A stretch of 53,947 bases of DNA from Deltaproteobacteria bacterium (GTDB lineage Bacteria > Desulfobacterota > Binatia > UBA9968): contig JACPSE010000051.1 in the NCBI GenBank assembly GCA_016193465.1, positions 1 to 53,947 of the forward strand, given 5' to 3'. Both the position numbers and the translations under genes were made by a program. The notes under the pieces are model-generated. The model had not been told where the DNA came from. It did not search any database and worked only from the letters and a program-made list of their open reading frames with translations. The first letter of the stretch is position 1; each line of letters begins with the position of its first letter. This document shows, in pieces, positions 33,895 to 44,190 of the stretch.

Positions 33895-36609
33895 TCATTC
33901 TCTTAGAGCCGCCTGTGCTGCCGCCAACTTAGCAATTGGAACCCGGTAGGGAGAGCAACTCACATAGTCGAGGCCGATCTCGTAGCAGAAGGTGACTGAC
34001 TTGGGGTCTCCGCCATGCTCCCCACAGATACCGATCTCAAGCCCTTTCCGCACCTTGCGTCCCTTGTGCACTGCCAGGCGCATCAGAGCGCCCACCCCGT
34101 CTCGATCAATGCTGATAAAGGGATCTTCCGGCAGAATTCCGTTAAGCACATAGCTGGGTAAAAACTTCCCGGCATCGTCGCGGGAAAGACCTAAACAGGT
34201 TTGCGTCAGGTCGTTGGTTCCGAAAGAAAAGAACTCTGCTTCCTGGGCAATCTCGTCAGCCAGCAAGCATGCACGGGGCAGCTCGATCATGGTTCCAATA
34301 AGATAGCGCACCTTGACGCCATACCTTTTCATCGCTTCATGGGCAACCCGCTCGACAATCTGACGCTGCGCGTGCAGCTCCTGGCGGGAACTCACTAAAG
34401 GAATCATCACCTCAGGGAAAGGGTTTTTGCCCTCCAGCCGTAGTTCACAGGCGGCCTCGAAAATAGCCTGAGCCTGCATCTCCGTTATTTCAGGATAGGA
34501 AATACTCAAGCGGCAGCCGCGATGACCCAGCATTGGATTAAACTCGTGTAATACCTCGACCTTATTTTTGAGAGTCTCGACCGGGACGCCCATGATCTTG
34601 GCGAGTTCCACGATCTCCCCTTCCGCCTTGGGGAGAAATTCATGTAGCGGCGGGTCCAAAGTGCGGATGGTTACAGGGAGATTTCCCATGATCTCGAGGA
34701 TACCTTTGAAGTCTTCCTTCTGCATCGGCAGTAGTTTTGCCAAGGCCCGACGCCTCCCCGCTTCGTCTTCCGCTAGAATCATCTCCCGGACGGCCTGAAT
34801 CCGCTCTCCTTCAAAAAACATGTGCTCGGTCCGACAAAGTCCAATTCCTTCGGCACCAAAGGCCATCGCCACTCGGGCTTGGTCCGGCTGGTCTGTATTG
34901 GTACGGATGCCAATCTTCCGGGCTTTGTCCGCCCACTTCATCAGTTTGGCAAACTGCTGGTACACAGGCGATGCCTTAGCCTCCAAAGTTCCCCCAATCA
35001 AGACCTGAAGAACTTCAGAAGGAAGGGTCTGCAGCTCGCCTTCGATGACTTCACCAGTGGACCCATCCACAGAAATCCAGTCTCCCTCCCTTAGCGCGGT
35101 CTCCTCGATGCGCATCTCCCGCGCGGCGTAGTCAATGGTTACGGCCTCACACCCCGCCACACAGACCTTTCCCATTTGCCTCGCCACTAGGGCGGCATGC
35201 GAGGTCATGCCACCCCGTGCGGTAAGAATTCCCTGAGCCGCGTCCATGCCACGGATATCGTCCGGACTGGTCTCGATGCGGCACAGGATCACCCGCTCGC
35301 CCCGCTTTTTCCATGTCTCCGCATCCTGCGCGTGAAAAACCATCCGGCCAGCAGCCGCGCCGGGACCGGCAGGCAAACCTTTCGCCAGAATGCGACCTTC
35401 TTTAGCGGCTCGCTCCTTATTCGCCTGGTCAAAGATGGGACGCAGAAGCTGATTCAACTGGTCAGGATCGATCCGGAGCAGCGCCTCCTTTTTGGAGATG
35501 ATCCGCTCCTCCACCATATCCACGGCAATCCGCACCGCGGCAAAGCCGGTCCGCTTGCCTGCCCGGGTCTGGAGCAACCATAGCTTGCCATTCTCAATAG
35601 TAAACTCGATGTCCTGCATCTCTTTGTAGTGTCTTTCCAGGACCTTGCAGGTCCGCTCTAGCTCCCGATAGTTCTCAGGCATAACATCCTTGAGCTCTGC
35701 AATCGGCCTCGGCGTGCGCACGCCCGCCACCACGTCTTCGCCCTGCGCGTTTACCAGGAACTCGCCGTAGAACTGCCTGTCGCCCGCAGCCGGGTTCCGT
35801 GTGAAGGCAACGCCGGTTGCAGAGCGCTCGCCCATATTGCCGAACACCATCGTTTGCACGTTAACCGCAGTGCCCCAAGCGTGGGGGATGTGATACAGTT
35901 GCCGATAGGCGATAGCGCGGTCATTGTTCCACGAACCAAACACCGCGCCGATGGCGCCCCAGAGCTGTTCGTAGGGGTCTTCGGGAAATTTTTTCCCCAG
36001 CTTGGTCTCTATCTCAGATTTGAATTCGGCTACGAGATCCTTGAGGTCCTCGGCAGCCAACTCAGTATCGAAACGGACACCCCGGGCCCTTTTCCTGTTT
36101 TCGAGAATAATCTCAAAAGGATCACGCTCCTCCTTATCCTTAGGCTTCAGTCCTAGAACGACATCCCCGTACATCTGAGCGAAGCGCCGATAGGAGTCAT
36201 AGGCAAAGCGCGGATTCTTGGTCTGGGCGATGAGGCCTTGGACGGTTTGATCGTTCAGGCCCAGATTAAGAACCGTATCCATCATCCCCGGCATCGATTC
36301 GCGCGCCCCGGAGCGGACGGACACGAGCAAGGGATTGTCGGGATCGCCGAACCGCCTCCCCATGATCCCCTCCACCCGACGCAATGCCCCGAGGACCTCC
36401 TTTTCTAAACCTTTAGGATACCGGCGCTGGTGTCCATAGTAATAAGTGCACACCTCGGTGGTGATCGTGAAACCAGGCGGGACCGGAACGCCGATCCGTG
36501 TCATCTCGTGGAGGCCGCCTCCTTTTCCTCCCAGAAGTTCTCGCATGCCCGCTTTGCCCTCGGCCTTGCCGCCGCCGAAAAGGTAAACAAGTTTTTTGCC
36601 TTTAGCCAT
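33895..36609 (-). CDS. ppdK: Pyruvate, phosphate dikinase
   Basis: A 904-residue enzyme catalysing reversible conversion of pyruvate, ATP and phosphate to phosphoenolpyruvate, AMP and pyrophosphate. The N-terminal nucleotide-binding domain starts [32 protein letters not shown]. The swivelling phosphohistidine domain has [20 protein letters not shown] with catalytic His near residue 467. The C-terminal PEP-binding barrel has [43 protein letters not shown] and [15 protein letters not shown], including the essential Cys. Length matches bacterial PPDK (about 875-910). A good AGGAGAAG element precedes the ATG. It indicates gluconeogenic or pyrophosphate-dependent glycolytic metabolism and is separate from the pil genes. 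Confidence 0.98.
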   Translation of the reverse strand: MAKGKKLVYLFGGGKAEGKAGMRELLGGKGGGLHEMTRIGVPVPPGFTITTEVCTYYYGHQRRYPKGLEKEVLGALRRVEGIMGRRFGDPDNPLLVSVRSGARESMPGMMDTVLNLGLNDQTVQGLIAQTKNPRFAYDSYRRFAQMYGDVVLGLKPKDKEERDPFEIILENRKRARGVRFDTELAAEDLKDLVAEFKSEIETKLGKKFPEDPYEQLWGAIGAVFGSWNNDRAIAYRQLYHIPHAWGTAVNVQTMVFGNMGERSATGVAFTRNPAAGDRQFYGEFLVNAQGEDVVAGVRTPRPIAELKDVMPENYRELERTCKVLERHYKEMQDIEFTIENGKLWLLQTRAGKRTGFAAVRIAVDMVEERIISKKEALLRIDPDQLNQLLRPIFDQANKERAAKEGRILAKGLPAGPGAAAGRMVFHAQDAETWKKRGERVILCRIETSPDDIRGMDAAQGILTARGGMTSHAALVARQMGKVCVAGCEAVTIDYAAREMRIEETALREGDWISVDGSTGEVIEGELQTLPSEVLQVLIGGTLEAKASPVYQQFAKLMKWADKARKIGIRTNTDQPDQARVAMAFGAEGIGLCRTEHMFFEGERIQAVREMILAEDEAGRRRALAKLLPMQKEDFKGILEIMGNLPVTIRTLDPPLHEFLPKAEGEIVELAKIMGVPVETLKNKVEVLHEFNPMLGHRGCRLSISYPEITEMQAQAIFEAACELRLEGKNPFPEVMIPLVSSRQELHAQRQIVERVAHEAMKRYGVKVRYLIGTMIELPRACLLADEIAQEAEFFSFGTNDLTQTCLGLSRDDAGKFLPSYVLNGILPEDPFISIDRDGVGALMRLAVHKGRKVRKGLEIGICGEHGGDPKSVTFCYEIGLDYVSCSPYRVPIAKLAAAQAALRE

Positions 36610-36634
36610 TTTTTTCTTCTCCTAGATAGACTCT

Positions 36635-36663
36635 TCGATACGACTTCTAATTAGTTTTTTCAA
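36635..36663 (-). promoter_or_regulatory. Possible sigma-70 promoter for ppdK
   Basis: On the minus strand TTGAAA (36658-36663) and TATCGA (36635-36640) are separated by 17 bp, about 26 bp before the ppdK ATG. The -10 box is weak, so the call is tentative. Confidence 0.4.
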
Positions 36664-36681
36664 GCCGAGGAAGCGCAAAAA

Positions 36682-37449
36682 TCATTCCGAGTAGAAGGCA
36701 TCGAGAAACGGCGCCGATTTTAACTCTCTATTGGCCTGAAACTGGATGAACCTGAGGAGAGCGGGGCGGCCCTCCCTTAAAACAGTGGAGGGTAAAGAAA
36801 GGTGGTGCGGGAGGATGCGGTTCGCTCTCTGAAGCTCTGCCAGAGCGTCTAGGGCCTCGCCGGACAGTGGGATGGCCTCTCTCCTGAATGTGGAACAGGG
36901 AGCGCAAAGGACACCGCCGTCGCGCGGACTAAAGCGCCACGGGATCTGAGAGCCCTCTTGAAAATGTCTTCGGCAGCGGCGGCAATGCTCCAAAATCGGT
37001 TGGTAACCGGCAAGCTTCAGTAGCCTTAGCTCAAAAAAGGTAAGAAAAGAAAGCGAGGGTCCATTCTCTTCGACGAAGATCAACCCTTCCCTTAAATGCT
37101 CAAAGATCCTCCGATTCTCTTCGCGCTCGCCGGCAAGCCCATCGGTAATCTCCACGAGATAGGAGGCATACGCGATTTTCTCCAGACTCGTGGTCAGATC
37201 CTTAAAGAGTCGTATCGGATCACAGGCTTGAACAAATGCCAGAGTGCTGTGGGGCCGGTCTTGAAAGCGCAGATTAATCAAAGAGAAGGGCTCCAGTGTG
37301 TTGACAAACCGCTTTCGAGAACGTTTGGCCCCCTTAGCGATGCCGGTGACCTTGCCGTGATCCTCGGTAAAGAAGGAAACGATCTTGTCGGATTCGCCGA
37401 AGGGCCAAGAGCGTAGTACTATAGCTGGGGTCACACAGGGAGAGCGCAT
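36682..37449 (-). CDS. recO: DNA repair protein RecO
   Basis: A 255-residue RecO, which with RecR and RecF loads RecA onto SSB-coated single-stranded DNA. The N-terminal OB fold starts TPAIVLRSWPFGESDKIVSFFTEDHGKVTGIAKGAK, followed by the helical domain (YASYLVEITDGLAGEREENRRIFEHL) and a zinc-site pair CRRC ... CAPC. ATG 37449 (MRSPCVTPAIVL) is chosen because homologues start close to TPAIVL, although the frame stays open to a TTG at 37500. It is divergent from grpE with about 150 bp between them. Confidence 0.93.
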   Translation of the reverse strand: MRSPCVTPAIVLRSWPFGESDKIVSFFTEDHGKVTGIAKGAKRSRKRFVNTLEPFSLINLRFQDRPHSTLAFVQACDPIRLFKDLTTSLEKIAYASYLVEITDGLAGEREENRRIFEHLREGLIFVEENGPSLSFLTFFELRLLKLAGYQPILEHCRRCRRHFQEGSQIPWRFSPRDGGVLCAPCSTFRREAIPLSGEALDALAELQRANRILPHHLSLPSTVLREGRPALLRFIQFQANRELKSAPFLDAFYSE

Positions 37450-37537
37450 GATTCGCCGATGGTTAAAAGTACCTTTAACACGTTTCTTAAAAACCCGCAA
37501 ACTCTTTGAAAATCAAGAAGTTTCTTAGCAACCGGCC

Positions 37538-37566
37538 TTGACAAGGGTGGGGTGGGTGATTAAATT
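37538..37566 (+). promoter_or_regulatory. Sigma-70 type promoter upstream of grpE
   Basis: TTGACA (37538-37543), 17-bp spacer, TAAATT (37561-37566), ending 36 bp before the grpE ATG. The -35 is a consensus match. I see no CIRCE element (the HrcA operator) in the region, so control of the heat-shock operon by HrcA is not supported here. Confidence 0.7.
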
Positions 37567-37602
37567 CACCGCCGCTGTCTATTCGAGGGATCGGGAAGCC
37601 GT

Positions 37603-38214
37603 ATGGACGAGAACAGCAAAAAGAGCGACCAGGAAAACGCTGAAGATTCATGTGAGCAGGGAGCAGAAGAGAAGGGACTCGCCTCAGAGCTGGCGGAGCT
37701 CCGGCAGCAGCTAGAGAAAAGGGAGTTGGAGGCGCGCGAGAATTACGATCGTTTTTTGCGGCAGGTAGCGGAACTGGAGAACTTTAAAAAGCGCGCGAGC
37801 CGGGAGAAAGACGAGGCGATCCGTTACGCTAACGAGAACCTTATCAAAGATCTCCTCCCCATCTTGGATAACCTGGAGAGGGCAGTCGATCACGCAAAGG
37901 GAGGGGGGAACGGAAAGCCGCTGGTGGAAGGAGTGGAGATGGTCCTCAAGGGGTTTCTCGACGTGTTAAATAAATATGGGGTAACCCAGATCTCGGCCAA
38001 GGGGCAATCTTTTGATCCAGAAAAACATGAGGCCATCGCCCAAGTGGAAAGCCAGGAATGTGAACCCAACATCGTAGTCGAGGAGCACCACAAAGGGTAC
38101 TACTTGCTGGATCGCCTTCTTCGACCCGCCCTCGTTACTGTGGCCAAAGCTCCCGACACCAAGGAGAAAAAAAGGAGCGATGGGGAGGTTGAAAAAAGGG
38201 GGGGGGATGATTAA
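37603..38214 (+). CDS. grpE: Nucleotide exchange factor GrpE
   Basis: A 203-residue GrpE, the ADP-release factor for DnaK. Residues ~1-30 are charged and disordered, residues ~30-75 a long coiled coil (LAELRQQLEKRELEARENYD), followed by NYDRFLRQVAELENFKKRASREKDEA and the beta domain with FDPEKHEAIAQVESQECEPN and VVEEHHKGYYLLDRLLRPALVTVAK. The C-terminal tail is short and charged. It starts the grpE-dnaK-dnaJ series; a hairpin lies between it and dnaK. Confidence 0.97.
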   Translation: MDENSKKSDQENAEDSCEQGAEEKGLASELAELRQQLEKRELEARENYDRFLRQVAELENFKKRASREKDEAIRYANENLIKDLLPILDNLERAVDHAKGGGNGKPLVEGVEMVLKGFLDVLNKYGVTQISAKGQSFDPEKHEAIAQVESQECEPNIVVEEHHKGYYLLDRLLRPALVTVAKAPDTKEKKRSDGEVEKRGGDD

Positions 38215-38217
38215 ATA

Positions 38218-38248
38218 AACTCTGGTGTAACGTCAGAGTTCTTTTTCC
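38218..38248 (+). terminator. Hairpin between grpE and dnaK, possible attenuator
   Basis: A perfect 7-bp stem (AACTCTG 38218-38224 with CAGAGTT 38234-38240), a 9-base loop and a CTTTTTCC tract. It follows the grpE stop by 3 bp and ends just before the dnaK ribosome binding site (GAGGAGAG). The stem is only moderately stable, so partial termination or mRNA processing that sets the grpE:dnaK ratio is more likely than a full stop. Confidence 0.55.
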
Positions 38249-38263
38249 TGAGGAGAGTCAAAA

Positions 38264-40189
38264 ATGGCAAAAGTGATAGGGATTGATTTGGGGACAACCA
38301 ACTCCTGTGTGGCGATCATGGAAGGAGGGGATCCTAATGTCATTGCTAATGCGGAAGGCAGCCGCACCACACCCTCGGTAGTCGCCTTCTCAGATAGTGG
38401 TGAGCGGCTGGTTGGGCAGATCGCGAAGAGACAGGCCATCACCAACCCGGAGAACACCATCTTCGCAGTCAAGCGCCTGATCGGGCGGCGTTACGACGAC
38501 TCTATGGTCCAAAAGGCCATGAAAGTCCTTCCTTATAAGATTGTCCGTGCCGATAACGGGGATAGCTGGGTGGAGATCAGAGGCAAACACTATAGCCCGG
38601 CGGAGGTCTCTGCTTTTATTCTCCAGAAGATGCAACAGACGGCAGAGGATTACCTGGGGGAGAAGGTGACCGAGGCGGTGATCACGGTTCCCGCATATTT
38701 TAACGACAGCCAGAGACAGGCAACAAAGGATGCCGGACGGATCGCAGGGCTGAATGTGCTCCGGATCATCAATGAGCCCACGGCCGCATCTCTGGCCTAC
38801 GGGCTGGACAAAAAGAAGGACGAAAAGATCGCGGTCTTCGACCTCGGCGGAGGCACCTTTGATATCTCCATCCTCGATCTCGGGGATGGCGTCTTTGAGG
38901 TCAAGGCCACGAACGGTGATACCTTTCTCGGAGGGGAGGACTTCGACCAGAGGGTGATGGATTACCTGGCGGATGAGTTCAAGAAGGACCAGGGGATCGA
39001 TCTGCGCAAGGATCGGATGGCCTTGCAGCGTCTAAAGGAAGCTGCGGAAAAGGCCAGATGCGAGCTCTCCTCGTCGATGGAGACGGACATCAACCTCCCT
39101 TTCATCACTGCCGATCAACATGGGCCAAAGCACCTCAACATGAAGCTCACGCGCTCCAAACTGGAGGCGCTCTGCGCTGACTTGATCGATAAGACCGAAG
39201 GGCCGTGCCGACAGGCCCTCAAGGATGCGGGCCTAACTCCGCGGGAGATTGACGAGGTTATCCTGGTCGGGGGAATGACGCGGATGCCGGCGGTGCAAGA
39301 GAGAGTAAAAAGGATCTTCGGCAAAGATCCGCACAAAGGAGTCAACCCGGATGAGGTGGTGGCCGTGGGCGCTGCGATCCAGGCCGCGGTGCTCAAGGGA
39401 GAAGTCAAGGATGTCCTGCTTCTCGACGTAACGCCGCTATCTCTCGGGATAGAGACGTTGGGGGGGGTCTTTACCAAGCTGATTGAGCGCAATACCACGA
39501 TCCCGACGCGGAAGGGGCAGGTTTTTTCTACCGCTCAGGATAACCAGACAGCCGTCTCCATCCGCGTCTTTCAGGGGGAGAGAGAGATGGCCGCGAACAA
39601 CAAGCTCCTGGGTCAATTCGATCTCGTCGGCATCCCTCCGGCGCCGCGAGGCATACCTCAAGTTGAAGTCACCTTTGATATCGATGCCAACGGCATTGTG
39701 CATGTCTCGGCAAAAGATCTAGGAACGGGGAAGGAGCAGTCGATCAAGATCACGGCCTCAAGCGGCCTCAGCGAAGAAGAGATCAAAAACATGGTCAAGG
39801 AAGCGGAGGCGCACGCGGCTGAGGATAAAAAACGCAAAGAGGTCGCGGAGGCGCGTAATCACTTAGACTCCCTGATCTATTCAACGGAGAAGTCTCTGAA
39901 GGACTACGGCGGGGAACTGGATGCCGCTGTCAAGCAAAATATCGAGGCAGCGCTGGACAAGGCCAAAAAGGCGCTCGATAGCCAGGATGTCCAGACCCTC
40001 CGCTCTGCGGCGGATGAACTAAGCCAATCCTCGCACAAGCTCGCAGAGGCGATGTACGCCAAGGCGTCCCAACAGCAATCCTCGACGCAACAGCAGTCGC
40101 CTGGGAGCGAGCAGGGCCAGACAACAGATGGGGCGGGCAAAAAGAAAGAGGATGTGGTGGACGCAGATTTCGAGGAGGTTAAGGAGTAG
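38264..40189 (+). CDS. dnaK: Hsp70 chaperone DnaK
   Basis: A 641-residue Hsp70. The ATPase domain has [56 protein letters not shown] and [17 protein letters not shown]. The linker and substrate-binding domain follow ([38 protein letters not shown]). The C-terminal lid ends in a Gln/Ser-rich tail and the acidic end [12 protein letters not shown]. It folds nascent and stressed proteins with DnaJ and GrpE. Length and motifs are standard. Confidence 0.99.
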   Translation: MAKVIGIDLGTTNSCVAIMEGGDPNVIANAEGSRTTPSVVAFSDSGERLVGQIAKRQAITNPENTIFAVKRLIGRRYDDSMVQKAMKVLPYKIVRADNGDSWVEIRGKHYSPAEVSAFILQKMQQTAEDYLGEKVTEAVITVPAYFNDSQRQATKDAGRIAGLNVLRIINEPTAASLAYGLDKKKDEKIAVFDLGGGTFDISILDLGDGVFEVKATNGDTFLGGEDFDQRVMDYLADEFKKDQGIDLRKDRMALQRLKEAAEKARCELSSSMETDINLPFITADQHGPKHLNMKLTRSKLEALCADLIDKTEGPCRQALKDAGLTPREIDEVILVGGMTRMPAVQERVKRIFGKDPHKGVNPDEVVAVGAAIQAAVLKGEVKDVLLLDVTPLSLGIETLGGVFTKLIERNTTIPTRKGQVFSTAQDNQTAVSIRVFQGEREMAANNKLLGQFDLVGIPPAPRGIPQVEVTFDIDANGIVHVSAKDLGTGKEQSIKITASSGLSEEEIKNMVKEAEAHAAEDKKRKEVAEARNHLDSLIYSTEKSLKDYGGELDAAVKQNIEAALDKAKKALDSQDVQTLRSAADELSQSSHKLAEAMYAKASQQQSSTQQQSPGSEQGQTTDGAGKKKEDVVDADFEEVKE

Positions 40190-40228
40190 AGGGGGGCAGA
40201 GGAAATCAATTTGATGGTCCATTTTGGG

Positions 40229-40270
40229 AAGGCCCCTGCTCCCCATCCATTGAGGAGAGGGGCTTTCTTG
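40229..40270 (+). terminator. Possible terminator/attenuator between dnaK and dnaJ
   Basis: An imperfect GC-rich hairpin: AAGGCCCCTGCTCC (from 40229) pairs with GGAGAGGGGCTTT (from about 40253) with one bulged base, followed by CTTG and only a short T stretch. It would reduce read-through from dnaK into dnaJ rather than block it, since no separate dnaJ promoter is obvious. Confidence 0.5.
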
Positions 40271-40305
40271 CTCTGTAAGAGATATCGCTTGCAAGGGGTT
40301 GACGA

Positions 40306-41418
40306 TTGAACGGAAAAAGGGATTACTACGAGCTCCTCGGGGTAAGTCGAGGCACCAGCGAGGAGGAAATCAAAAAGGCCTACCGCAAGCTGGCGCTGAA
40401 ATATCATCCTGACCGAAACCCAGGAGATAAACAGGCAGAAGAAAAATTCAAGGAAATCTCCGAGGCCTACCAAGTCCTAACCGACCCGGGGAAGAGATCC
40501 CAGTACGACCAGTTTGGCCACGCGGCTTTTGGAGATGGAGGTCCGTTTCGGGGAGGATTCGATTTTTCTTCAGGCTTTGAGGACATCTTCGGCGATATCT
40601 TCGGAGAATTTTTTGGCGCCGGCGCTACCAAGCGTCGCGGCCGCGCACGGGGCGAAGATCTTCGCTACAATCTCACTATCAGTTTCGAAGAGACGGCCTT
40701 TGGAACCGAGAAAAAGATCAAGATCCCCCGACAGGGTTCCTGCGAGGCGTGTCACGGGAACGGCTGCAAGCCTGGCTCGTCCCCGCGCGCCTGCCCCACC
40801 TGCCGGGGCAAGGGGCAGGTTAACTTCCAACAAGGCTTCTTCAACATCTCCCGGACCTGCGCACAGTGCCAGGGGCAAGGGAGTCTCATTACCGATCCTT
40901 GTAGTTCGTGCGGGGGCGTAGGTCGAGTGCGAAAATTCCACACGCTCAGCGTTAAAATCCCGCCGGGCGTGGACACCGGCTCACGCCTGAAGCTTAGAGG
41001 GGAAGGAGAGGGCGGTGTCGCGGGGGGTGTGCCGGGGGACCTTTACGTAGTCATTCACGTTGAGCCGCATCCTCTGTTTATCCGCGATGGGTTGGATATT
41101 ATCTGCGAGGTGCCGATCAGTTTCGTTCAGGCAGCGTTGGGGGCGGAAATCGATGTGCCTACTTTGGAGGGAAAGGTCAAGATAAAGATTCCGGCCGGGA
41201 CCCAAGCGGGAAAGGTCTTTCGTTTGAAGGGGAAAGGCATCAGAGACGTTCAGGGGTACCATCAGGGAGATCAGCACGTGAGGGTAACAGTAGAAACCCC
41301 TACGCATCTCGCGCCGCGACAGAAAGAGCTTCTAAAGGAGTTCGCAGAGCTTGGGGGAGAAGAGATCCACCCCCTCTCGAAAGGTTTCTTTGACAAAGTC
41401 AAGCAGATATTTGGTTGA
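40306..41418 (+). CDS. dnaJ: Chaperone DnaJ (type I)
   Basis: A 370-residue type I J-protein. The J domain has [20 protein letters not shown] and the HPD motif in [11 protein letters not shown] Gly/Phe-rich region follows (residues ~75-105, [20 protein letters not shown]), then four CxxCxGxG zinc repeats ([32 protein letters not shown]) and the C-terminal substrate domains. The start is TTG at 40306, giving the normal N-terminus ([11 protein letters not shown]), with an AAGGGG element 9 bp upstream. A less efficient start codon plus the upstream hairpin would keep DnaJ below DnaK. Confidence 0.97.
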   Translation: MNGKRDYYELLGVSRGTSEEEIKKAYRKLALKYHPDRNPGDKQAEEKFKEISEAYQVLTDPGKRSQYDQFGHAAFGDGGPFRGGFDFSSGFEDIFGDIFGEFFGAGATKRRGRARGEDLRYNLTISFEETAFGTEKKIKIPRQGSCEACHGNGCKPGSSPRACPTCRGKGQVNFQQGFFNISRTCAQCQGQGSLITDPCSSCGGVGRVRKFHTLSVKIPPGVDTGSRLKLRGEGEGGVAGGVPGDLYVVIHVEPHPLFIRDGLDIICEVPISFVQAALGAEIDVPTLEGKVKIKIPAGTQAGKVFRLKGKGIRDVQGYHQGDQHVRVTVETPTHLAPRQKELLKEFAELGGEEIHPLSKGFFDKVKQIFG

Positions 41419-41464
41419 GCCCGCTTTTGTCTTGCTGCCTGGCTCCTGGACCGCAAGATTTTTG

Positions 41465-41493
41465 TTGACCCCGGCAACAGATGTGATTAACTG
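41465..41493 (+). promoter_or_regulatory. Possible sigma-70 promoter for lon
   Basis: TTGACC (41465-41470), 17-bp spacer, TAACTG (41488-41493), ending 20 bp before the lon ATG; an AAGGAC ribosome binding site follows. The -10 box is imperfect. Confidence 0.5.
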
Positions 41494-41513
41494 TCAAAAA
41501 GGACCTAAAATCT

Positions 41514-44006
41514 ATGAGTGAAACGCAATGGAACGTTGACGGCCAACCAGGAAAGGGACCCCAGGCGGAGGTCCCGGATGTGCTCCCGCTGTTACCAATC
41601 CGCGACATCGTTATCTATCCCTACATGATGCTGCCGCTCTTCGTCGGCAGGGACGTGTCGATCCGCGCGGTCGAGGAGTCCCTGTCCCGCGATCGTCTCA
41701 TCTTCCTGGTCGCGCAAAAGAACCCCGCCGAAGATAACCCTGCCCCGGACGACATCTACGTGGTAGGGACCGTTGCTTCCATCATGCGGATGCTCAAGCT
41801 AGCCGATGGCCGGGTGAAGATCCTGGTGCAAGGCCTCTCTAAGGGGGAGGTGGAAAGCTATCTTCGGGAGCGCCCCTTCTTCGAGGTGAAAATCCGCAAG
41901 GTGGTAGAGCCCGCCCTGCAGGAGGGTTCGATCGAGGTGGAGGCCTTGATGCGTAGCGTCAAGGAAAAGATCGAGCAGATTTTGAACCTCAAGAATCTAC
42001 CACCGGAGATCGTGATGGTGACGGACAACATCAGCGATCCAGGCGTGTTGGCGGACCTGGTAGCTTCTAACCTCCGCCTCAAGATCGAGGAGAGCCAGGG
42101 GATCCTGGAGATCTTCGAACCGGTAGCTCGATTGAAAAAGGTCAACGAGCTTCTCAGCCGTGAGCTCGAGCTTTCGACCGTGCAGGCCCGCATCCAAAAT
42201 CAGGCCAAGGAGGAAATGAGCAAGACCCAACGAGACTATTTCTTGCGCGAGCAGCTCAAGCAGATCCAGCAGGAGCTGGGAGAGGGCGACGAGCGGGCCG
42301 AAGAGATCAACGAGCTCAAGAAGCAGATCGAGAAGGCCAAGATGCCTTCAGAGGTAAAACGGGAGACCGAGAAACAACTCAAGCGGCTTGAGCAGATGCA
42401 TCCCGAAGCCTCTGAGGCCTCTCTGGTCCGCACTTATCTCGATTGGCTAGTGGACCTGCCCTGGAGCAAAAGGACCAAAGACAATCTGAACATCCAAAAG
42501 GCTAAGGAGGTCCTCGACGAGGACCACTACAATCTAGAAAAGATCAAGGAAAGGATTGTGGAATACCTGGCCGTCAACAAACTCCGGCGCAAAATCAAGG
42601 GCCCGATCCTTTGCTTCGTCGGGCCCCCGGGAGTCGGCAAGACCTCTCTGGGAAAGTCGATCGCCCGAGCCCTCGGGAGACATTTTGTCAGGATCTCTCT
42701 CGGGGGGATTCGCGACGAGGCGGAGATTCGCGGTCACAGGCGGACCTACGTCGGAGCGCTGCCGGGCAGGATCATTCAGGGAATCAAACAGGCCGGTTCC
42801 AACAATCCGGTTTTTATGCTGGACGAGATCGATAAGGTGGGAACCGACTTCCGCGGCGATCCGTCGGCCGCCCTCCTGGAGGTCTTGGATCCGGAGCAAA
42901 ACCACGCCTTCAGCGACCATTATTTGAATCTGCCGTTTGATCTCTCCAATGTCCTGTTTATCTGCACGGCCAACCTGCTGGATCCGGTTCCCCCGGCACT
43001 TGCCGATCGCATGGAGGTCATACAGCTCTCTGGCTACACCAACGAAGAGAAGCTCGAGATCGCGCGCAAGTTTCTCATCCCCAGACAGCTTGAGGATAAT
43101 GGCATCTCCAAGAACTTTTTGGAGATCTCCGATGACGCGTTGCTGCGCATCGTTGCACAGTACACTAAAGAAGCGGGGCTCAGAAACTTGGAACGAGAGA
43201 TCGCCTCTATTTGCCGGAAAGTGGCGCGCAAGATCGCCGAAGGAAAAAAGGATCTCGTCCGCGTGACCCGCGCGAACCTGCACCTGTTTTTGGGGCCGCC
43301 CAAATTCCTGCCCGAGGCGGAACAAGAAAAACACGAGGTCGGTGTTGCCACCGGCCTTGCCTGGACCAGCGCGGGTGGCGAGGTCCTCTACGTGGAGGCC
43401 TCGCTCTCCAAGGGACGGGGAAACCTGACACTCACCGGGCAGTTGGGTGAAGTGATGAAGGAGTCCGCCCAGGCGGCGGTGAGCTACGCCCGTTCCCATG
43501 CCAAAAAGTTAGGGATCGAGGAGGATTTTTACCAGAAGCTGGACATTCATATCCACGTTCCGGCAGGGGCCATCCCGAAGGACGGCCCTTCGGCCGGCAT
43601 CACCATGGCTACCGCCCTCATCTCCGCCCTTACCAAACGGCCGGTGAGTCGTGATGTGGCGATGACCGGAGAAATTACTTTACGGGGAAGAGTGCTGCCC
43701 GTAGGCGGCCTCAAGGAGAAATGTCTTGCGGCCTTTCGGGCGGGAATCAGGACCATTGTCGTCCCCGATCGCAACCAGAAAGATCTCGATGAGATCCCCA
43801 AACAGCTCCGACGCAAACTCAACCTGTTCGTCGTGACGAGCATGTCGGATGTCCTGAAGGTCGCCCTGGTTGATAAAACAGGCAAGAAGAGCTTTGCAGT
43901 TGCGCTTTCTGCCAGAGGATCCAAGGCGAGAAAACGCAAGCAGCGAAAGCACAAAGAGAGACCGCTAGAAAAGGTCCGTGAAAGGGTGGTCCCGCTTAGG
44001 GCCTAG
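41514..44006 (+). CDS. lon: ATP-dependent protease Lon
   Basis: An 830-residue Lon protease. The N-terminal substrate domain starts [25 protein letters not shown] coiled coil lies at residues ~190-290, then the AAA+ module has [20 protein letters not shown] (Walker A near residue 370) and [19 protein letters not shown] (Walker B). The C-terminal protease domain has [15 protein letters not shown] with catalytic Ser near 691, and [17 protein letters not shown] containing the partner Lys near 733. It degrades damaged and short-lived regulatory proteins in the cytosol. The basic tail ([12 protein letters not shown]) is slightly longer than usual. Its position after dnaJ fits a heat-shock cluster. 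Confidence 0.98.
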   Translation: MSETQWNVDGQPGKGPQAEVPDVLPLLPIRDIVIYPYMMLPLFVGRDVSIRAVEESLSRDRLIFLVAQKNPAEDNPAPDDIYVVGTVASIMRMLKLADGRVKILVQGLSKGEVESYLRERPFFEVKIRKVVEPALQEGSIEVEALMRSVKEKIEQILNLKNLPPEIVMVTDNISDPGVLADLVASNLRLKIEESQGILEIFEPVARLKKVNELLSRELELSTVQARIQNQAKEEMSKTQRDYFLREQLKQIQQELGEGDERAEEINELKKQIEKAKMPSEVKRETEKQLKRLEQMHPEASEASLVRTYLDWLVDLPWSKRTKDNLNIQKAKEVLDEDHYNLEKIKERIVEYLAVNKLRRKIKGPILCFVGPPGVGKTSLGKSIARALGRHFVRISLGGIRDEAEIRGHRRTYVGALPGRIIQGIKQAGSNNPVFMLDEIDKVGTDFRGDPSAALLEVLDPEQNHAFSDHYLNLPFDLSNVLFICTANLLDPVPPALADRMEVIQLSGYTNEEKLEIARKFLIPRQLEDNGISKNFLEISDDALLRIVAQYTKEAGLRNLEREIASICRKVARKIAEGKKDLVRVTRANLHLFLGPPKFLPEAEQEKHEVGVATGLAWTSAGGEVLYVEASLSKGRGNLTLTGQLGEVMKESAQAAVSYARSHAKKLGIEEDFYQKLDIHIHVPAGAIPKDGPSAGITMATALISALTKRPVSRDVAMTGEITLRGRVLPVGGLKEKCLAAFRAGIRTIVVPDRNQKDLDEIPKQLRRKLNLFVVTSMSDVLKVALVDKTGKKSFAVALSARGSKARKRKQRKHKERPLEKVRERVVPLRA

Positions 44007-44094
44007 ACTGCCACAACTTTTTTGTCTAAGGCGTTGCGCCAGGCCAAGAAACGAGCATAACGAGGCGCGCAGTATCGTTATTCGTGTCCGTGGC

Positions 44095-44135
44095 TCGTGT
44101 TCGTAAACGAGCACGAAATCCAAGCACGAGCACGA
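44095..44135 (+). repeat. Short direct and inverted CGAGCACGA repeats downstream of lon
   Basis: Two exact copies of CGAGCACGA (44108-44116 and 44127-44135), 19 bp apart. The first also pairs with TCGTGTTCG at 44095-44103 across a TAAA loop (one G-T pair). They sit in the 184-bp gap between lon and thiL. This may be a weak terminator or a dispersed intergenic repeat; there is no T tract. Confidence 0.5.
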
Positions 44136-44190
44136 TTAAGGGCGAGGGGCGATAAACGAAGTCAGGCGAAGTTAATTGGACTGGCGCTAG

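Noticed and set aside
37450-37602. CIRCE operator or hrcA in front of grpE
   Set aside because: No TTAGCACTC-N9-GAGTGCTAA-type repeat and no hrcA gene; recO lies upstream instead.
42534-43499. 321-codon open frame antisense to lon
   Set aside because: It is the mirror of the highly conserved Lon AAA+ domain; the translation has no family features and no ribosome binding site.
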